A DNA stretch of 43,496 nt, taken from the NCBI GenBank assembly GCA_902600225.1, contig CACKIH010000009.1, positions 1 to 43,496 on the forward strand. Direction: 5' to 3'. Numbering within the stretch: position 1 is the stretch's first letter; each line of letters begins with the position of its first letter. Shown piece by piece: positions 33,181 to 42,028 of the stretch. The stretch comes from an uncultured Alphaproteobacteria bacterium. GTDB lineage: Bacteria; Pseudomonadota; Alphaproteobacteria; HIMB59; GCA-002718135. The translations under genes and the position numbers were made by a program. Below the pieces are notes generated by a model that was given only the letters and a program-made list of their open reading frames with translations, did not search any database and was not told where the DNA came from.

Positions 33181-33181
33181 G

Positions 33182-34702
33182 TTAATTTTTAAAAAAACGA
33201 CTAATCACTTCTTTTGGTGCATCATTTTCTGTCATTTTATCAAAAATTAAGTTGTTCATTTTTTTTATAATATCTCTATCTTCTATTTTATTTATTTGGC
33301 CTGGATCATTTTTAATATCATATAAAGCTGAATCTGTATCAACGAAACCTTTTTCAAAACTATCATCATTTCCAATTGATGGACCTCTGTCATCATTTTG
33401 TATTTTCATAACAGGAACTCCTTTTGTAAAACTAAAAGGTTTTTCCATTTTAGCTGTTTTTAATTCATTAAGAGTAAAAAATTGTCTTAAATGTGTAGGC
33501 ATTAACGTATACTGATAAGGATCAGCTCTATTCATATATTTAGGATAATTGAAATAAGTATGACTTCCATCTGTTATATTTACTCCACCACCCCAATATC
33601 CAAATAGAGCTGAATAATTAGTTTTTTCTTCTTTTTCTAAAAAATTCAATAAGGATTTTCCTTGAACTTCTTTTGGAATTTTAATTTTATGATTTTCCAG
33701 AAATGTTGGCATTAAATCAATATTTTGTGTGACAACAGATCTTCTTTGACCAATTTTTTTTTTATAATCAGGATGATATATAAATAGAGGTATATGTGAA
33801 ATCTCATTATATAATGGCATTCTATTTTTTGCCCACCAATTATGTTCACCAAGCATAAAGCCATGATCAGTTGTGAGTACAAGTGTTGTGTCATCCCATA
33901 AATTATTTTGATCAAAATAATCTAAGATAGAACCAAGTAGAAAATCACATAAACTGATCAAAGCTAAATAGTTAGCTTTTAATTCTGCAACTTCATCTGA
34001 AGACTCTTTTACTTTATCATATTGAGGCCAATCTAACCTTGGGCCTACATAATTAGTCTTAAATTTTTCTCTAAATCTTTTTGGAGCAAAAAAAGGTTCA
34101 TGAGGATCAAATGTTTCAATCTGTAAAAACCAATCCTTTGCGGTTTTATTTGTCTCAAGAAATTCTAAACCAGATGAAAAACATTTTACAGAAGGAAAGT
34201 CTTTTTCTTGTTTGATATATTCACTATTTATTGGGTAAAAATAATATTTAGATTCCCTATTTTTAAAATCAGATTGACTTTTATGATACATTTTTTTAAA
34301 TCTTTCAATTGGAGGATCTACCATTGCTTTCCAAGGATCTCGCTCCTGACCTCTTATAAAATCAAAAGAATTATATCTATTATGATAAGTGGCACCTCCA
34401 TCTTCAAAATAATGATTATGATCAGTTACTAAATGGGTATAAATATTATTAAATCTTAGTATTTCAGGGAAAGAATTATCAAATGGTTCTAATGGCCCCC
34501 AGCTTCTATGTAAAAAACTTAATCTACCACTTTGTAAATCTCTTCTTGCCGGCATGCAGGGCATGCTGCCTATAAAATGGTTATCAAAAGTTATTGATTT
34601 TTCTGCAAGTCTATTAAAATTGGGTGTATCTAAAAAATTACCCCCATAAGAGTTAAGCATTCTTCTGTTTAAAGAATCAAAAAGTAAAAAAACAGTTCTC
34701 AT
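33182..34702 (-). CDS. Sulfatase (Cys-type, formylglycine-dependent)
   Basis: A 506-residue type I sulfatase. Residues 49-53 are CMPAR, the C-x-P-x-R motif whose cysteine is converted to formylglycine. The N-terminal metal site (FLLFDSLNRRML), the LETFDPHEPFFAP-type segment and TTDHGFMLGEHNWWAKN complete the fold. There is no signal peptide, so it probably acts in the cytoplasm on an imported sulfate ester. No formylglycine-generating enzyme is nearby and none of its neighbours names the substrate; sulfated sugars or choline-O-sulfate are possible. It is monocistronic, with a 113-nt AT-rich spacer upstream. Confidence 0.88.
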   Translation of the reverse strand: MRTVFLLFDSLNRRMLNSYGGNFLDTPNFNRLAEKSITFDNHFIGSMPCMPARRDLQSGRLSFLHRSWGPLEPFDNSFPEILRFNNIYTHLVTDHNHYFEDGGATYHNRYNSFDFIRGQERDPWKAMVDPPIERFKKMYHKSQSDFKNRESKYYFYPINSEYIKQEKDFPSVKCFSSGLEFLETNKTAKDWFLQIETFDPHEPFFAPKRFREKFKTNYVGPRLDWPQYDKVKESSDEVAELKANYLALISLCDFLLGSILDYFDQNNLWDDTTLVLTTDHGFMLGEHNWWAKNRMPLYNEISHIPLFIYHPDYKKKIGQRRSVVTQNIDLMPTFLENHKIKIPKEVQGKSLLNFLEKEEKTNYSALFGYWGGGVNITDGSHTYFNYPKYMNRADPYQYTLMPTHLRQFFTLNELKTAKMEKPFSFTKGVPVMKIQNDDRGPSIGNDDSFEKGFVDTDSALYDIKNDPGQINKIEDRDIIKKMNNLIFDKMTENDAPKEVISRFFKN

Positions 34703-34815
34703 AATTTTACCTAATTTAAAATATAAATAAAAAAAAATTCAACATATAATTTTAATTGTAAAAATTAATAAGAGTACTGTTATTTTTATTAATTTGACAT
34801 ATATGAAGTAAAAAG

Positions 34816-35163
34816 ATGTATATTTTTTTAAAAACAATTATTTCAGCGTTAATTATTGTTGCAGTATCAGAAATTGCAAAAAAATATACTTGGACAGCAG
34901 CAATTATTGTTTCTTTACCACTTACATCATTATTAGCATTTGTTTGGTTATATTGGGATACAAAAGATTATCAAAAAGTTATAGATCTCTCATATAGTAC
35001 AATTGTTATGACTTTACCTTCAATAGTATTTTTTATTGTTTTACCAATACTTTTAAAATTTAAACAAAACTTTATTTTCTCTCTAATTGTTTCAATAATT
35101 AGTACTGCAATAGCTTATGCTATTTTCATGTTTATAATTAAAAAATTTAATCTTAATTTTTAA
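34816..35163 (+). CDS. DUF3147 family small membrane protein
   Basis: A 115-residue inner-membrane protein with four helices and the family pattern SEIAKKYTWTAAIIVSLPLTSLLAFVWLYWDT near residues 20-50 (described, not a full motif). The function of DUF3147 is unknown; it is common in Proteobacteria. Its 3' end overlaps the convergent 61-aa gene by 11 nt. Confidence 0.8.
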   Translation: MYIFLKTIISALIIVAVSEIAKKYTWTAAIIVSLPLTSLLAFVWLYWDTKDYQKVIDLSYSTIVMTLPSIVFFIVLPILLKFKQNFIFSLIVSIISTAIAYAIFMFIIKKFNLNF

Positions 35164-35338
35164 TTACATTCTCTTTATTCATTAAAATTGGTCTTCCATC
35201 GTGTGCTGTATTTAATGGATAATATTCACCATTATATTTAACGCATAATGTTAAACCATTTCTTTTTTCTTTACCTAAATTTACCTCTAAATCGACTATT
35301 ACTAATTCAGTTTTTTCTAAAACTTTAATAATTTTCAT
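35153..35338 (-). CDS. Small hypothetical protein (61 aa)
   Basis: A short soluble protein (MKIIKVLEKTELVIVDLEVN at the start, a Gly-Arg-Pro-Ile turn near the end). An AAAGGA ribosome-binding site sits 5 nt before the ATG, which makes a real gene likely in spite of the 11-nt overlap with the convergent DUF3147 gene. Predicted mostly beta. Function unknown; it is divergent from the TupA-like gene. Confidence 0.6.
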   Translation of the reverse strand: MKIIKVLEKTELVIVDLEVNLGKEKRNGLTLCVKYNGEYYPLNTAHDGRPILMNKENVIKN

Positions 35339-35398
35339 AACTATCCTTTCAAAATATATGAATATATTTAGTAAGTACTATAAGATGTATCAAGTTTT

Positions 35399-36190
35399 AT
35401 GATTAGGATTTTACTTATATTTATTTTGATATTTTTGATTAAGAACGCACTGGCAAATAAATATATAACCATAGCTAGTACAACTTCTACACACGATACA
35501 GGTTTATTAGAATATATTAATAATGAATTTGAAGATAAATATAATATAAAAGTTAGAGCTCTATCTCTTGGAACAGGTCAGGCAATTAAGGTTGCAATGG
35601 ATGGTAATGTAGAAATTTTATTAGTCCATCATAAAAAATCAGAGTTAGATTTTATGAATAATGGGTATGGTATCCTAAGGCATGATTTAATGTACAATGA
35701 TTTTGTCTTGATTGGACCAAAAAAAGATAAAAAGAAATGTTCTTCTATTGAAAATAAAATGATTGAAATAAAAGAATCAAAATTATTATTTGTATCTAGA
35801 GGTGATGAGAGTGGAACACATAAAAAAGAAAAAGAACTTTGGGAATTATCGAACATAAATATACCATTAGAAGAAAATTGGTATCTTAGTGTAGGTCAGG
35901 GAATGGGATCAACATTATTAATAACTAATCAAAAGAATGCTTACACTCTTAGTGATCGAAGTACTTGGATAGCTTTCAATAAAAAAGAAAACCTACAAAT
36001 TGTCTGTGAAAATTTACCACCATTATTTAATCAATATGGAATAATTTTAGTAAACAAAAAGATAAATAGTAATTTAAATATTGAAGAAGCAAAAAAATAT
36101 ATTGATTGGATTACATCAGAAGAAGCAAAAGAATTGATTAATAAATATCGAGTAAATGGAAAACAGTTATTTTTCTTTAATCATAATTAG
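35399..36190 (+). CDS. tupA: TupA-like tungstate (oxyanion) substrate-binding protein
   Basis: A 263-residue periplasmic binding protein with a signal peptide of about 19 residues (ending ALA). Characteristic segments are ASTTSTHDTGLLEY (26-39), the LGTGQAI loop, LLVHHKKSE, YNDFVLIGPKKD and SRGDESGTHKKE, which together match the TupA family that binds tungstate. It stands alone: no TupB permease or TupC ATPase gene is adjacent, so it must work with a transporter elsewhere or have another role. Its stop overlaps that of the convergent oxygenase by 4 nt. Confidence 0.8.
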   Translation: MIRILLIFILIFLIKNALANKYITIASTTSTHDTGLLEYINNEFEDKYNIKVRALSLGTGQAIKVAMDGNVEILLVHHKKSELDFMNNGYGILRHDLMYNDFVLIGPKKDKKKCSSIENKMIEIKESKLLFVSRGDESGTHKKEKELWELSNINIPLEENWYLSVGQGMGSTLLITNQKNAYTLSDRSTWIAFNKKENLQIVCENLPPLFNQYGIILVNKKINSNLNIEEAKKYIDWITSEEAKELINKYRVNGKQLFFFNHN

Positions 36191-36969
36191 TTAATTCTAC
36201 CAAAAAAAGTTAATCTTGCATTTTCTGAGAGCATTGTACCCTCTTCTTCATTATAATTTAGTGTTACTAATATTCTTGGTTTTTCTGACTCTACTGGTGT
36301 TACACGATGCAAATAGTTTCTACCGTAAAATAATATAAGAGTGCCAGCATCAACATCTACTTTTTGTGGTAAAGTTTTTCTATATAAAATATTTTTAATA
36401 TATGATTTATCGATATAGTTTTCTGAAAAATTTCTTCCTTTACTAACATATTCAAATTCACCACCTTTATCTGATGATTGTATCATTAAAGTAATAGCGA
36501 ATGACGCATTATCAAAATGCCATCCTAGCTGTTGTGATTTTTGATAATAATTATAATTTATGGAAGATAAGGTATCTCTGTATGGATAAATATCTTTTAA
36601 ATTTAAAACACCTTTTAAAAAATTTTTAAAAATGTTTGATTGATATAAAATATTTAATTTAGATTGCTGATTTAACAAATCATGAGGAACACAACCTTTA
36701 TCACTTACTACCTCTATATTTAATGGATCATTCAAATCACTTAATTTATTTTGTTTATTAAGTAAGATAGTATGATTTTGAGAACAATAGAAAGCTTGAT
36801 CTTGTAATTCATGAGCTTCAGTAATTAATTCACTTAAGCAGTCATTTGTTAAAAAATTATTTAATATTAGTATAGAATTTTTTTTAATTTCATCATTGCA
36901 ATATTGAATATATTCATCGCTATCTATTGGATGTTTTGACTGATTAACTATATCAATTATGGTATTCAT
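36187..36969 (-). CDS. Fe(II)/2-oxoglutarate oxygenase, BesD/HalB-like family
   Basis: A 260-residue cytoplasmic oxygenase. Iron ligands are His151 and Asp153 in GWHFDNASFAITL and His221 in LHRVTPV; Arg232 in EKPRIL binds 2-oxoglutarate. The blocks GGEFEYV and AGTLILFYGRNYLHRVTPV resemble the amino-acid halogenase family of BesD. BesD-type halogenases replace the Asp by Gly; here Asp is present, so hydroxylation and not halogenation is expected, probably of a free amino acid or small metabolite. Family link is by eye; the general oxygenase call is secure. It is divergent from selO. Confidence 0.78.
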   Translation of the reverse strand: MNTIIDIVNQSKHPIDSDEYIQYCNDEIKKNSILILNNFLTNDCLSELITEAHELQDQAFYCSQNHTILLNKQNKLSDLNDPLNIEVVSDKGCVPHDLLNQQSKLNILYQSNIFKNFLKGVLNLKDIYPYRDTLSSINYNYYQKSQQLGWHFDNASFAITLMIQSSDKGGEFEYVSKGRNFSENYIDKSYIKNILYRKTLPQKVDVDAGTLILFYGRNYLHRVTPVESEKPRILVTLNYNEEEGTMLSENARLTFFGRIN

Positions 36970-37039
36970 TGCTGACTTAATACTTATATACTAAAGTTGC
37001 AGATGTTAAATTTAAAAAATTTATATATATTTATTCAAA

Positions 37040-38428
37040 ATGGTTTGGAATTTTCAAGATAGTTATACGAAATTACCTAGTATTTTTTATAGTAAAGTTA
37101 AACCAGAAAATTTTAGTAATAAAAAATTAGTTTTGTTTAATAATGATCTTGCAAGTGACTTAAATTTAGATTTTAGTAAATATGATGATGATGAAAAGTG
37201 TAATATTCTTTTGGGAAAAAATAAATTAGATAAAAATTACTTTTCACAAGCTTATGCTGGACATCAATTTGGAAATTTTACAATTTTAGGAGATGGCAGA
37301 GCTGTAATTATTGGTGAACATATTACTAATAATAAACAAAGAGTAGATATACAGTTAAAAGGGTCAGGTCAAACACCCTACTCTAGAAATGGAGATGGAA
37401 AAGCTGCCTTAGGTCCAATGATAAGGGAATATATATTAAGTGAAGCTATGCATAATCTTGGTATATCATCAACCAGAGCACTTGCAGTTATTACTACAGG
37501 GGAAAATGTATTGCGTGATAGATTAGAGCCAGGTGCAATTTTAATTAGAGTAGCAAAATCACATATTAGAGTTGGGACTTTTCAGTTTGGGAGTCTTTTA
37601 AAAAACAGAGATGAATTTCAAAACTTTATATCTTATACAATTTCAAGGCTGTATCCTGAAATAGATAATAGTAATGATAAGTATTTAAAATTTTATGAAA
37701 CAATTTGTGATTTGCAAATTAAGTTGGTCATAGATTGGATGAGAGTTGGTTTTATTCATGGTGTTATGAATACCGATAACATGTCTTTATCAGGTGAAAC
37801 TATAGATTATGGTCCAGCAGCATATTTGGATGAATATAATCCAAAAAAAGTTTTTAGCTCAATTGATAAAATGGGAAGATATTCATTTGAAAATCAATCA
37901 AAAATAATGTTATGGAATTTAGCAAGACTTGCCGAAACTTTTCTTCATTTAATTGATACAAATGAAAAAACAGCAATTAAAAAAATTGAAGATATATTAA
38001 ATAAATATAAAATAATATTTGATCAATCTTGGTTAACGATGATGTCTATGAAATTAAATTTAGACACTAATAATAATAACGAAGAAATTGTTAAAGAATT
38101 TTTAGATTTGATGCATGTTTATAAACTTGATTATACAAATACATTTTTAGATTTAGAAAAAAATACTCTTGATAAAAAGATTTTTAAAAATTGGGAAGAA
38201 AAATATAAAAAAAATAAATTAAGAAAATTTAAAAACGTTAATCCTCAAATTATACCCAGAAATCATATTATTGAAGAAATAATTAATGAAGTGTACAGCA
38301 ATAATTATGGTCAATTATATGAATTCGAAAAATTACTAAAAAATCCTTATGAGAAAACTGAAAATAAAAAGTATATTACCCCACCTTTAGAAAGTGAAAA
38401 GGTTTTTGAAACTTTTTGTGGTACTTAA
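37040..38428 (+). CDS. selO: Protein adenylyltransferase SelO (YdiU, UPF0061)
   Basis: A pseudokinase-fold enzyme (462 residues, slightly shorter than the usual 480-490) that transfers AMP to Ser, Thr or Tyr of target proteins and is linked to redox stress. Present are AYAGHQFGNFTILGDGRA, QLKGSGQTPYSRNGDGKA (both given in part as landmarks), IREYILSEAMHNLGI, RDRLEPGAILIRVAKSHIRVG, the catalytic HGVMNTDNMSLSGETIDYGP loop and a C-terminal TFCGT tail with the conserved Cys. It is monocistronic, in a 70-nt shared promoter region with the divergent oxygenase, and abuts the convergent M81 gene with no gap. Confidence 0.92.
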   Translation: MVWNFQDSYTKLPSIFYSKVKPENFSNKKLVLFNNDLASDLNLDFSKYDDDEKCNILLGKNKLDKNYFSQAYAGHQFGNFTILGDGRAVIIGEHITNNKQRVDIQLKGSGQTPYSRNGDGKAALGPMIREYILSEAMHNLGISSTRALAVITTGENVLRDRLEPGAILIRVAKSHIRVGTFQFGSLLKNRDEFQNFISYTISRLYPEIDNSNDKYLKFYETICDLQIKLVIDWMRVGFIHGVMNTDNMSLSGETIDYGPAAYLDEYNPKKVFSSIDKMGRYSFENQSKIMLWNLARLAETFLHLIDTNEKTAIKKIEDILNKYKIIFDQSWLTMMSMKLNLDTNNNNEEIVKEFLDLMHVYKLDYTNTFLDLEKNTLDKKIFKNWEEKYKKNKLRKFKNVNPQIIPRNHIIEEIINEVYSNNYGQLYEFEKLLKNPYEKTENKKYITPPLESEKVFETFCGT

Positions 38429-39805
38429 TTAAATAGCTATATTATATCTAAAATTTTTTTGGAAAGGATAAATTGGTTTTTCCCTAAATAAATTTTTAAT
38501 TTTTTTAAAATCTTGAGTAACAAATCCATCTGTTAAAATCATAAAATTATCTGCTTTGAGTTTTTTAAGTTCCGGTGAAAGATATCCTGATTTTACAATC
38601 AATATTTTATATTTTTTTAAATTTATATTTAATTCCTTAAAATCACTCAGATAATGAAAAGGTTTTCTATATTTAGTAAAAATTACTGTATTATTATTTG
38701 AGATTACAATCGCATTGTCATTTTTTAGATAAAATTTATCAATCGAAATAGAAAATTTCTTTTTTGAGAAACTATCTTTTATGAAAATTTTGTTTTTTTT
38801 ATTTTTTAGTTCTCTAAAAATTTCTTCATTATAAATTCCTGCAAATAGTGTGTTCTCTATCTTGTTTTTAAATACGTGCTCTAATACATCAATTCTACTA
38901 CCTACTCCTCCAGCTGTTGGATTGTCTCCGCTATCGGCTAAAATTGTAAATCTTTTTTTGTTAACTACATGAAAAATCTTATTTAACTTATAAGATTTCA
39001 TATCATAAACTAAATTAAACCTATTATTCCAATAACTTAGTGCTATTTTCTTACAAATTTTTTTACCGATATTAACATCTGTACAATTTACAATTGCAGA
39101 AGCTGTTGCCCTCTTAGTATCAGCCCAAACATATCCAATAAGTAAATTACAATCATTAATCCCATTCAATTTATTAAAAATATTAAGACTTTTATAAATT
39201 TTTTTACATGGCTCAACTTTTGTAGATGACATTTCACCTGAAACTAAAACTGGTATTTTTTCCCAAATAATATGATTTTTCTTATTTTTTGATATTCCAT
39301 TTATTAACATTTTCATTGCCCTAGAATAAGTTTGCTTAACATCAATGTGTGGTGCGGTTCTATAAGCTGCAAAATAATCAATATTTTTTATAATTGTATC
39401 AGTCATCTGCCCATGAAGATCATAAGATAATGATATTTTACAGTTTTTAGATACTTTAGAGCGAATTTTTTTAATAAAAAAACCCTCGGGATCACTAATA
39501 CCTTTGACATACATCGCGCCATGCATGATTAGCAAAATACCATCAATAGATTTTAATTTTATTAAATCATTTGTGATATTATTAATCGTTTTTATAAAGA
39601 ATTTTTTATCTACAGGACCTCCAGGCAAACTTCGATAAAATTTATTTGGTATAAACGTTACATTATCATGTTTGGAGTAAGGAAAATTTATATATTTTAA
39701 AAGTTTTTTGCTACTTAAAACTTCAAAATCTTTTTTATTTTGTATTAATGTTGAATAAGAACAACATTCAGTACTAATACCGCAAATAAAAATTTTTTTT
39801 TTCAT
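38429..39805 (-). CDS. M81-family metallopeptidase (MlrC-like)
   Basis: A 458-residue member of the MlrC family (MlrC cleaves linearised microcystin in sphingomonads). The STECCSYS opening (11-18), MHGAM (94-98), Asp129-Leu-His131 and His153 in APHID, plus the C-terminal DSGDNPTAGGVGS block, are conserved; they supply the zinc ligands. In most non-degrading bacteria the substrate is unknown and the gene lies with amino-acid or amide transporters. Here it is the last gene of the tatD-MBL-HIBADH-SMP30-PCD operon, 4 nt after the pterin dehydratase. Confidence 0.85.
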   Translation of the reverse strand: MKKKIFICGISTECCSYSTLIQNKKDFEVLSSKKLLKYINFPYSKHDNVTFIPNKFYRSLPGGPVDKKFFIKTINNITNDLIKLKSIDGILLIMHGAMYVKGISDPEGFFIKKIRSKVSKNCKISLSYDLHGQMTDTIIKNIDYFAAYRTAPHIDVKQTYSRAMKMLINGISKNKKNHIIWEKIPVLVSGEMSSTKVEPCKKIYKSLNIFNKLNGINDCNLLIGYVWADTKRATASAIVNCTDVNIGKKICKKIALSYWNNRFNLVYDMKSYKLNKIFHVVNKKRFTILADSGDNPTAGGVGSRIDVLEHVFKNKIENTLFAGIYNEEIFRELKNKKNKIFIKDSFSKKKFSISIDKFYLKNDNAIVISNNNTVIFTKYRKPFHYLSDFKELNINLKKYKILIVKSGYLSPELKKLKADNFMILTDGFVTQDFKKIKNLFREKPIYPFQKNFRYNIAI

Positions 39806-39809
39806 TAAT

Positions 39810-40145
39810 TTAACTTTGAATTAAATCAATTTTGGAAGCTAATATAAAATCATTAACTGATAACCCCTCTATTGCGTGAGTATGGACCATTATTAAACAA
39901 TAACCCCATCCTATAGATATATCAGGATGATGACCCTCTTTTTCTGCTACTTCTCCTACTTCATTTGCAAATGAAATTGCTTTTTGAAAATTACTAAATT
40001 TAAATTTTTTGAAAATCATTTCTTGGTTATCATTAACTGACCATTCATTGAGTTCAGACAGATATTTGCTAATTTCTTGATAATCTAATTTAGGGGTGTT
40101 CCCATTGCATGGTTCGCACTTTCCTGAAGATAATGGTTTATTCAT
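39810..40145 (-). CDS. phhB: 4a-hydroxytetrahydrobiopterin dehydratase (pterin-4a-carbinolamine dehydratase)
   Basis: A 111-residue PCD/DCoH protein that dehydrates 4a-hydroxytetrahydropterin. The active-site motif EGHHPD (70-75) with His72 and His73 and the second THAIEGLSVND segment (89-99) with His90 are present, and the EWSVNDNQEMIFKKFKF strand is typical. I use the ATG at 40145, which has AAGGTG 9 nt upstream, instead of the in-frame GTG at 40157. It overlaps the SMP-30 gene by 8 nt. No phenylalanine hydroxylase lies nearby, so it may serve another pterin-dependent enzyme or molybdenum cofactor-related chemistry. Confidence 0.88.
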   Translation of the reverse strand: MNKPLSSGKCEPCNGNTPKLDYQEISKYLSELNEWSVNDNQEMIFKKFKFSNFQKAISFANEVGEVAEKEGHHPDISIGWGYCLIMVHTHAIEGLSVNDFILASKIDLIQS

Positions 40146-41091
40146 AAAATCTAGCACCTTGTTGATTTAATTCAATAGAATATAAACTAGTTGTGGCTGT
40201 TATGTACAAAATATTTCCTTCAACTCCTCCAAATTCTAAATTTGATACTAATTCTGGAACAATAAATTGCCCAATTAATTCATTTTGAGAATTAAAACAT
40301 TTAATTGCCTTTCCGGCACTCGTCCAAACATTACCATCTTTATCGCATCTAAAACCATCAGAAAAAAAAGGTTTAAAATCATAAATTAATTTTCTATTCA
40401 TAGGCATTCCATCAATCATATCATAAACATACAAATGTTTGATATTTTCCCCAGTATCAGCTACATATAATTTTTTTTCATCTGGCGAAATTGCAATACC
40501 ATTAGGTCTAATAAGATCGTCTATAATAACTTTTAAATTGTTTGATTGAGGGTCAAAAGAAAACACATTACAACCACCATATTCTTGTTCACCAGGATAT
40601 CCCTCATAATCTGATAAAATCCCATAAGGTGGATCTGTAAACCAAATTGTATTATCCGATTTAACAAATAGATCATTTGGTGAGTTAAGTTTCTTACCAT
40701 TATAACTATCAACTAAAACTTCCACTTCCAAATTATCATTAGTTTTATAAATACATCTTCCTCCATGTGAACAAGAAATTACATTCTCTTCTTTATCAAT
40801 AGTATTTCCATTACAATAATTTGAAGGATTTTTATATTCAGCAACTGTACCATTTGATAACTTTAACATTCTGTTATTTGGTATATCGCTCCAGACCAAT
40901 GTATCTAAATGAGGAATATAAGCTGGTCCCTCACCCCATAACATTCCAGAAAAAACTTTTTTAACTTCAGCAGACTTTACATAGTTATTGAATTGATCAG
41001 TATTTTCTACATGTTCGTTAAATTTATTTTTGTAAGCATAACTTGGATTTCTTGGGTCTAAATGAGCAGGTAATAAATTTTTTTTAGACAT
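40138..41091 (-). CDS. SMP-30/gluconolactonase family lactonase
   Basis: A 317-residue calcium-dependent beta-propeller sugar lactonase. The metal ligands are Glu54 in LWGEGPAY, Asn197 in RPNGIAISPDE and Asp245 in FSDGFRCD, and SPNDLFV and FTDPPYG are also conserved. The protein would open aldonolactones produced by sugar dehydrogenases. It starts 1 nt after the HIBADH-like gene stop, so the two may act in one oxidation pathway. No signal peptide is evident, so it is cytoplasmic. Confidence 0.85.
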   Translation of the reverse strand: MSKKNLLPAHLDPRNPSYAYKNKFNEHVENTDQFNNYVKSAEVKKVFSGMLWGEGPAYIPHLDTLVWSDIPNNRMLKLSNGTVAEYKNPSNYCNGNTIDKEENVISCSHGGRCIYKTNDNLEVEVLVDSYNGKKLNSPNDLFVKSDNTIWFTDPPYGILSDYEGYPGEQEYGGCNVFSFDPQSNNLKVIIDDLIRPNGIAISPDEKKLYVADTGENIKHLYVYDMIDGMPMNRKLIYDFKPFFSDGFRCDKDGNVWTSAGKAIKCFNSQNELIGQFIVPELVSNLEFGGVEGNILYITATTSLYSIELNQQGARFYE

Positions 41092-41092
41092 A

Positions 41093-42028
41093 TTATACTT
41101 CTACACCTTTTTGTTTTTTTTGTTTATCAATTAATTGTTTTGGAAAATTTTTTGCTCTTAATTTAATTTTTGTATCTTTTTCAATTAATTTAATAATACT
41201 AGTACTAAATGACCTTTCACCTAAAATTTTCATGCCTAGTTTAAACTTTTTACTCAGATAATTTCCTAATTCTAGTTTTATATTTTTTCCAAGTTTATTA
41301 AAAAGATTTATATCTTTATTGACAAGATCCATTGTAAATCCAACATCATAACTGCCTCCAAGTATGACCTTTGTTTCAGTTTCATTAACAAAACTATTCC
41401 CAGAGCTTATTTTTATCGCTTTATAAGTTAAGCCTAAGTCAATTTTATTTTTTTTTGCAACACTAAGTGCTTCACCTATACCTACTAAATGTAATGATGC
41501 TAAATAATTTGTAATCACTTTTAATATTGAAGCATTTCCAATTTTTCCACAATATAAAATTTCATGACCAAGCAATGATAAAATTGGGAAACATTTTTTA
41601 AAAGTTGATTTTTTGCCTGCAGCTAAAATAGATATATTACCTGATTTTGCTCTATGTTCTCCTCCAGTAATTGGACATTCTAATACTTTCCCACCTTTAG
41701 AAATTATTTTTTTGGATAAGCCAATCATATCATTTTTATCTGTAGTACTCATCTCAATCCAGATATGTTTTTTAGTTAAATATTTTAATATAGTTTTTAG
41801 AACTATGTTTACTGCTTTTGGTGAAGGTAAACAAGTTATTATAATTTCACTCTTTTCAGTTAATTCTTTTAATGTTTTACAAGGCTTATTTTTTAAATTT
41901 TTTAATCTTGAATAGGATTTATTATTTTTATCATACACAAAAATATTGTTATTTGATTTTAATAAATTATTTGTAAGATTTGATCCAACATTTCCAATTC
42001 CTATGAAACCAATCGATACCGGCTTCAT
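41093..42028 (-). CDS. 3-hydroxyisobutyrate dehydrogenase-family NAD(P) oxidoreductase
   Basis: A 311-residue beta-hydroxyacid dehydrogenase. The Rossmann motif GIGNVG (10-15), the substrate loop PITGGEHRAKSG (119-130), the catalytic Lys170 and Asn174 in ILKVITNYL are intact. Members oxidise 3-hydroxyisobutyrate, tartronate semialdehyde, gamma-hydroxybutyrate and similar acids; the exact substrate is open. It overlaps the MBL gene by 4 nt (ATGA) and is followed after 1 nt by the SMP-30 lactonase. Confidence 0.82.
   Translation of the reverse strand: MKPVSIGFIGIGNVGSNLTNNLLKSNNNIFVYDKNNKSYSRLKNLKNKPCKTLKELTEKSEIIITCLPSPKAVNIVLKTILKYLTKKHIWIEMSTTDKNDMIGLSKKIISKGGKVLECPITGGEHRAKSGNISILAAGKKSTFKKCFPILSLLGHEILYCGKIGNASILKVITNYLASLHLVGIGEALSVAKKNKIDLGLTYKAIKISSGNSFVNETETKVILGGSYDVGFTMDLVNKDINLFNKLGKNIKLELGNYLSKKFKLGMKILGERSFSTSIIKLIEKDTKIKLRAKNFPKQLIDKQKKQKGVEV

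Noticed and set aside
33712-33915. Second minus-strand frame inside the sulfatase gene
   Set aside because: Overlaps the sulfatase completely in another frame and encodes no recognisable protein.
34388-34396. GTGGCACCT inside the sulfatase gene as a third copy of the inverted-repeat end
   Set aside because: Only the GTGGCAC core matches, there is no partner arm, and it lies in conserved coding sequence.
34793-34798. TTGACA as a -35 box for the DUF3147 gene
   Set aside because: A -10 at the right distance would fall inside the coding region; no supporting element is present.
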